A stretch of 9,197 nucleotides of DNA from Emticicia sp031378715 (GTDB taxonomy: Bacteria > Bacteroidota > Bacteroidia > Cytophagales > Spirosomataceae). Shown here piece after piece: positions 5,493 to 9,197 of this stretch. The stretch covers positions 1 to 9,197 of the forward strand of contig JANNEN010000467.1 of assembly GCA_031378715.1 (NCBI GenBank), written 5' to 3'. The notes under the pieces are model-generated. The model saw nothing but the letters and a program-made list of their open reading frames with translations, was not told the origin of the DNA and did not search any database. Numbering within the stretch: the stretch's first letter is position 1; each line of letters begins with the position of its first letter. A program made the translations under genes and the position numbers.

Positions 5493-7685
5493 TTAACGGA
5501 TATACAACAACTCACGGTATTTAACCAATGGCCAGTCTTCGTCATCAATCAAAATCTCTAATTTATCAACCTGATAGCGTATTTTATCAAAATAATCTTT
5601 GATTTCATTTCCATAAAGTTTTGCCTGCTCTTCAATATTATCAATGTTATTAGCATGTTTGCGGGCATCGGTCATGTCATTGACTTGGGTTGAAATTGCG
5701 GTCACTCGCTCCGATATCTCTTTGATAATCTGAATTACGGGCTGGGCTTCAGCTTCTAATTCCATATCTCGCAGAGCTTTGGCTGTTTGTACCAATCGGG
5801 TTTGGTATTTTATGGCCGTTGAAACTACGTGATTCATAGCTAAATCTCCAATTAAGCGAGATTCTATCTGAATTTTCTTGATATAATTTTCTAATTCAAT
5901 ATCATATCGGGCATGAAATTCTCGTTCCGATAATACGCCCATACGCTCAAAAATCTCAATGAAATCTTTTCTCAAATACGCTTTCAATGCCTCGGGCGTA
6001 CTACCAATATTCGATAGCCCACGCTCGGCGGCTTCAGCCTTCCAAGCATCGCCATAGCCATTTCCTTCAAATAATATTTTTTTACTTTCTTTGATATACC
6101 CTTTCAAAATCTTCACGATGACCTCTTCTTTTTTTCCTTCGTGGTCGGTCATCTCAGTATCATAATCTATCCTAAATTTGAGTAACTGATTAGCTACGAT
6201 TGTATTCAAAATCATCATTGGTTGTGCTGAATTGGCTGATCCACCCACGGCACGGTATTCAAATTTATTACCTGTAAAGGCAAAAGGTGAAGTACGATTT
6301 CGGTCGGTATTGTCAAGTAAAATTGACGGAATACGGTTTAACCCCAACTTTATATAGGCATTTTCTCCTTTTTCGATTGATACAATTTCTTTGTTTTCGA
6401 TGTCGTTAAGTACCTTGGTCATTTGCGTCCCCAAAAATATCGAAATTATGGCGGGTGGTGCTTCGTTTGCCCCCAATCGGTGTTCGTTGCCCGCTGAGGC
6501 AATGCTTGCCCTTAATAAGTCTGCATTGTCATGAACAGCCTTTATGACGTTCACTAAAAATGTCACAAAACGCAAACTTTCTTTAGGCTTTGTACTGGGG
6601 CTTAACAGATTTACGCCCGTATCGGTACTCAACGACCAGTTGTTATGCTTGCCACTTCCGTTAATGCCTGCAAATGGTTTTTCATGAAAAAGTACTTCAA
6701 AATTGTGCTTTCGAGCAATTTTTCTCATCAAATCCATTAACAAAATATTGTGATCACAAGCTAAATTCACTTCCTCAAATGTAGGTGCAACTTCAAACTG
6801 AGCGGGGGCAACTTCATTGTGACGGGTACGAACAGGGATACCTAATTTTAAAGCCTCAAATTCAAAATCAACCATAAAAGCATTTACACGGGGAGGAATT
6901 GACCCAAAATAATGGTCGTCGAGTTGCTGACCTTTGGCGGGCGGATGTCCAAAAACCGTTCGTCCCGACATCATCAAATCTGGTCGAGCATTAAAAAGCG
7001 ATTTATCAACCAAAAAGTACTCTTGTTCAGCACCCAACGTGGCCGAAACTTTTTCCACGTGTCGATCGAAAATAATAGCTACGTCAGTGGCAGCTTTATC
7101 GAGTGCGTGAAGCGATTTCAGTAGCGGTGATTTTGAGTCTAAAAGCTCCCCTGTGTAAGAAACAAAAATCGACGGAACACACAGTGTACCAGTTCCTGCC
7201 TCGTTATACATAATAAATGCGGGCGAAGACGGATCCCAAGCGGTGTAGCCACGGGCCTCGAATGTAGCCCGAATCCCCCCATTTGGAAACGAAGAAGCAT
7301 CGGGTTCTTGTTGAGTCAAGGCACTACCTTTAAATTTTTCAACGGCTTTTCCATCAGCATTTATATCAAAGAAAGCATCGTGTTTTTCGGCCGATCCGCC
7401 CGTAAGTGGCTGAAACCAGTGCGTAAAGTGCGTTGCCCCCTTTGATACCGCCCAAGATTTCATGGCGGCGGCTACTTCGTCGGCTATTTCACGGTCAATT
7501 TTATCGCCACTTTTTATCGCCACCGTAACCTTCATATAAGCCTCGGGCGAAAGCATCGTTCGCATTACTTCGTCATTAAAAATATTTGAGCCATAAAAAT
7601 CAGTAACTTTTCCCGTTGGAATTTCTACTTTGGTTGCAATTCGATTTTGTGCTTCTTCTACTGCTTTGAATCTTAGTCTTGCCAT
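5493..7685 (-). CDS. glnN: Glutamine synthetase type III
   Basis: GlnN makes glutamine from glutamate, ammonia and ATP, the main ammonium-assimilating step, as a cytosolic dodecamer. At 730 residues it is type III, typical of Bacteroidota and cyanobacteria, not the roughly 470-residue type I. The N-terminal type III domain includes FYGSNIFND (30-38) and THWFQPLTG (88-96), the latter a type III signature. Metal and substrate motifs follow in order: GAEQEYFLVD (218-227, glutamates for Mg/Mn), NEVAPAQFEVAP (290-301) and KPFAGINGSGKHNNWS (336-351, the ATP/glutamate loop). NRTSPFAF and YRAVGGSAN continue the active site. The C-terminal about 150 residues are helical and type-specific. The gene is intact. 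The ATG at 7685 gives the usual MARLRFKAVEEA start. No glnB, amt or ntrBC neighbour is in the window; regulation may involve the inverted repeat upstream. Confidence 0.97.
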   Translation of the reverse strand: MARLRFKAVEEAQNRIATKVEIPTGKVTDFYGSNIFNDEVMRTMLSPEAYMKVTVAIKSGDKIDREIADEVAAAMKSWAVSKGATHFTHWFQPLTGGSAEKHDAFFDINADGKAVEKFKGSALTQQEPDASSFPNGGIRATFEARGYTAWDPSSPAFIMYNEAGTGTLCVPSIFVSYTGELLDSKSPLLKSLHALDKAATDVAIIFDRHVEKVSATLGAEQEYFLVDKSLFNARPDLMMSGRTVFGHPPAKGQQLDDHYFGSIPPRVNAFMVDFEFEALKLGIPVRTRHNEVAPAQFEVAPTFEEVNLACDHNILLMDLMRKIARKHNFEVLFHEKPFAGINGSGKHNNWSLSTDTGVNLLSPSTKPKESLRFVTFLVNVIKAVHDNADLLRASIASAGNEHRLGANEAPPAIISIFLGTQMTKVLNDIENKEIVSIEKGENAYIKLGLNRIPSILLDNTDRNRTSPFAFTGNKFEYRAVGGSANSAQPMMILNTIVANQLLKFRIDYDTEMTDHEGKKEEVIVKILKGYIKESKKILFEGNGYGDAWKAEAAERGLSNIGSTPEALKAYLRKDFIEIFERMGVLSEREFHARYDIELENYIKKIQIESRLIGDLAMNHVVSTAIKYQTRLVQTAKALRDMELEAEAQPVIQIIKEISERVTAISTQVNDMTDARKHANNIDNIEEQAKLYGNEIKDYFDKIRYQVDKLEILIDDEDWPLVKYRELLYIR

Positions 7686-7758
7686 TATATTGTTGGTTTA
7701 CGAATAATATTATTTTTTGATGAAGGTCGAAATTTTTTTTGCTAAAAATGTTAAAACG

Positions 7759-7797
7759 ATTTTCATAAAACACTGATAATAAGCATTTTATGAAAAT
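7759..7797. promoter_or_regulatory. 12-bp perfect inverted repeat between glnN and the LtaS-like gene
   Basis: ATTTTCATAAAA (7759-7770) and TTTTATGAAAAT (7786-7797) are exact reverse complements separated by 15 bp. The centre is about equally far from the two divergent starts (roughly 95 bp each). In DNA this could be a two-half-site operator. In a glnN transcript it would be a stem with a 15-nt loop in the 5' leader. It overlaps the proposed glnN -7 box. Confidence 0.5.
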
Positions 7798-7819
7798 TAA
7801 TTAGTTTAGAGATTTTCAA
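7792..7819 (-). promoter_or_regulatory. glnN: Candidate glnN promoter
   Basis: On the minus strand TTG (7819-7817) is followed after 17 bp by TAATTTTC (7799-7792), which matches five of the six fixed positions of the Bacteroidota -7 box TAnnTTTG. Transcription would begin near 7785, giving a 100-nt leader that contains most of the inverted repeat. The last base of the box deviates and no better candidate is seen in the gap. Confidence 0.3.
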
Positions 7820-7843
7820 GTCACATTTCTTAGCTTATATTTG
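7813..7843 (+). promoter_or_regulatory. Candidate promoter for the LtaS-like gene
   Basis: TATATTTG (7836-7843) is an exact fit to the Bacteroidota -7 consensus TAnnTTTG. TTTT at 7813-7816, three of four bases of the -33 TTTG, lies 19 bp upstream, the standard spacing. Transcription should begin near 7850, leaving a leader of about 23 nt before the ATG at 7873. This is the best promoter match in the window. Confidence 0.5.
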
Positions 7844-7872
7844 AGCTAAATTAAGCAAATCAAACCAAATAA

Positions 7873-9197
7873 ATGAAAGAACGCCTACAATTTCTACTAA
7901 TATATTTTTGCTTTTGGGTAATTTATTTCCTTTCTGCGAGAGTGATTTTTTTGAGTTATCACATCGAAGATACGAAATTACTGACCCTCGAAACCGTTTG
8001 GGGAATATTTTATAACGGAATCCGAATGGATTTTTCAATGTCGGGCTACTTGTCAATCATTCCTTTCGTTTTGGTGATAATATCTAATTTTATCAAAAAA
8101 AGTCGCCTCGAAAACTGGATTTTTTCTTATACTTTTATAGCTGTTTTCTTTATTACGTTACTTGTTGTCATTGATTTACAAGTATATAACACCTGGGGCT
8201 ACCGCATTGATGCTACGCCACTACATTACCTCAAATCTCCCCGTGAGGCTTGGGCGTCGGTCAGTTCATCACCACTATTCCAGTTGTTTATCAGTTTCAT
8301 TATTTTACTCATTATTGCGTCTTATATAGTTTACAGAATCATAACCCGTAATATTGATAACTGGAATCACATCGAAAATCTTCCATTTATTCCCGTGGCG
8401 GTAGTATGTTTGGGTTCGCTGATTTTGCCAATTCGTGGAAGTTTGGGTATTTCGCCGATGAACCAAAGTACAGTTTATTTTTCGACTAATAATTTTGCTA
8501 ATATCTCGGCCGTCAATGCTACTTGGAACTTCCTGAGTTCAATCGTAAACGGCACTTATGATAAGGTCAATCCGTTTACGTACCTGCCCAAAGAACCCCT
8601 AACGCAAGCAATCAAAGAACTTTATGTCAATTCAAATACCACCGAATTTGTGCTTAAAAAAGACATAAAAAAGCCAAATATTATTTTCATCATTTGGGAA
8701 AGTTTTACAAAAAAAGCCACCGAACGAGGTGAGGGTTTATTGAGCGTAACGCCTCAATTTAATGCCCTAAAAACCGAAGGAATTTATTTCTCGAATATTT
8801 ATGCCTCGGGCGACCGTACCGATAAAGGCTTACCCGCTGTACTAAGCGGATATCCTGCCCAACCGACAGCTTCGATAATTACTGAACCAAATAAATCAAG
8901 TAAACTGCCCGTTTTAAGCAAAGATTTTGGCGAAAATGGCTACTCGACGGCATTTTATTACGGTGGCGAAACGGACTTTGCCAACATAAAATCGTATTTG
9001 TATGAAGCTGATTTTCAAAGAATTGTAAGCAAACAAGACTTCGACAAGAAAGATTGGAACTCAAAATGGGGTGCCCACGATGGGGTAGTATATGAGCGAT
9101 TCTTGAAAGACCACGCCAAAGTTAATCAACCGTTTTTCTCGGCAATGCTTACGCTAAGTAGCCACGAGCCATTTGAGGTGCCGATGGCAACCAAGTT
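7873..9197 (+). CDS. LTA synthase-like (LtaS) sulfatase-family membrane protein, 3' partial
   Basis: The frame is open from ATG 7873, directly preceded by an in-frame TAA, to the right edge (441 codons). Five hydrophobic segments lie at about residues 7-27, 59-74, 83-100, 137-156 and 171-187, then a soluble domain begins near 260 that should face the periplasm. That domain starts KPNIIFIIWESF with E276 at the metal-ligand position of LtaS; T316 in GDRTDKGLP matches the catalytic threonine, and H431 in TLSSHEPF matches the substrate-site histidine. The expected DH metal pair lies beyond the window. Five membrane helices plus an extracellular alkaline phosphatase/sulfatase-fold domain is the LtaS layout. 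The family also includes phosphoglycerol (OpgB/MdoB-like) and phosphoethanolamine transferases. As a Gram-negative bacterium would not make lipoteichoic acid, the real acceptor is unknown; transfer of a phospho-group to an envelope glycan or lipid is my inference. Confidence 0.88.
   Translation, partial: MKERLQFLLIYFCFWVIYFLSARVIFLSYHIEDTKLLTLETVWGIFYNGIRMDFSMSGYLSIIPFVLVIISNFIKKSRLENWIFSYTFIAVFFITLLVVIDLQVYNTWGYRIDATPLHYLKSPREAWASVSSSPLFQLFISFIILLIIASYIVYRIITRNIDNWNHIENLPFIPVAVVCLGSLILPIRGSLGISPMNQSTVYFSTNNFANISAVNATWNFLSSIVNGTYDKVNPFTYLPKEPLTQAIKELYVNSNTTEFVLKKDIKKPNIIFIIWESFTKKATERGEGLLSVTPQFNALKTEGIYFSNIYASGDRTDKGLPAVLSGYPAQPTASIITEPNKSSKLPVLSKDFGENGYSTAFYYGGETDFANIKSYLYEADFQRIVSKQDFDKKDWNSKWGAHDGVVYERFLKDHAKVNQPFFSAMLTLSSHEPFEVPMATK

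Noticed and set aside
7776..7785. ATAATAAGCA shared with 5351-5360, so flanking glnN on both sides
   Set aside because: A shared AT-rich 10-mer is likely by chance in a window of this size, and the flanks of the two copies differ.
7835..8056. Minus-strand open frame opposite the start of the LtaS-like gene
   Set aside because: It lies antisense to a gene with clear membrane segments and family motifs, its product resembles nothing, and it covers the best promoter in the window.

Overview
This window looks like chromosomal DNA from a Bacteroidota bacterium, most likely order Cytophagales. The reasons are the AT-rich intergenic DNA, the near absence of Shine-Dalgarno sequences, promoter-like TAnnTTTG boxes, a type III glutamine synthetase, the long three-domain form of IspG, and QueE and YjbR proteins typical of that phylum. 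Genus is not resolvable by eye. I see no tRNA, rRNA, CRISPR array, transposase or phage gene, so the content is mostly housekeeping.

Layout. A flavoprotein oxidoreductase gene runs in from the left edge (1-738, +) and meets queE (769-1380, -) tail to tail. queE and ispG (1567-3588, +) diverge from a 186 bp gap that holds promoter-like boxes for both directions. After ispG come four tightly packed plus-strand genes (3661-5199): a 65-residue membrane protein, a YjbR/MmcQ family protein, a membrane-anchored TPR protein and a gamma-glutamylcyclotransferase-like protein. Their spacing (7 bp, 4 bp, then a 20 bp overlap) says operon. A 293 bp convergent gap without a gene follows. glnN (5493-7685, -) encodes type III glutamine synthetase. 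It diverges from an LtaS-type membrane sulfatase-family gene (7873 to the right edge, +). The 187 bp between them holds a good 12+12 bp inverted repeat and the best promoter match in the window.

Function. The recognisable enzymes belong to separate core pathways: queuosine/7-deazaguanine (QueE), MEP isoprenoid synthesis (IspG), ammonium assimilation (GlnN), and probably envelope polymer or lipid modification (the LtaS-like protein). The four-gene cluster is the only clear co-transcribed set, and its joint role is unknown.

I found no convincing new multi-gene system. The most unusual signals are small: a 7-bp CATTCA-type repeat lying in frame inside ispG, with similar sequence in the gap at 5310-5338; a triple CTTAGT repeat after ispG; and the inverted repeat in front of glnN.
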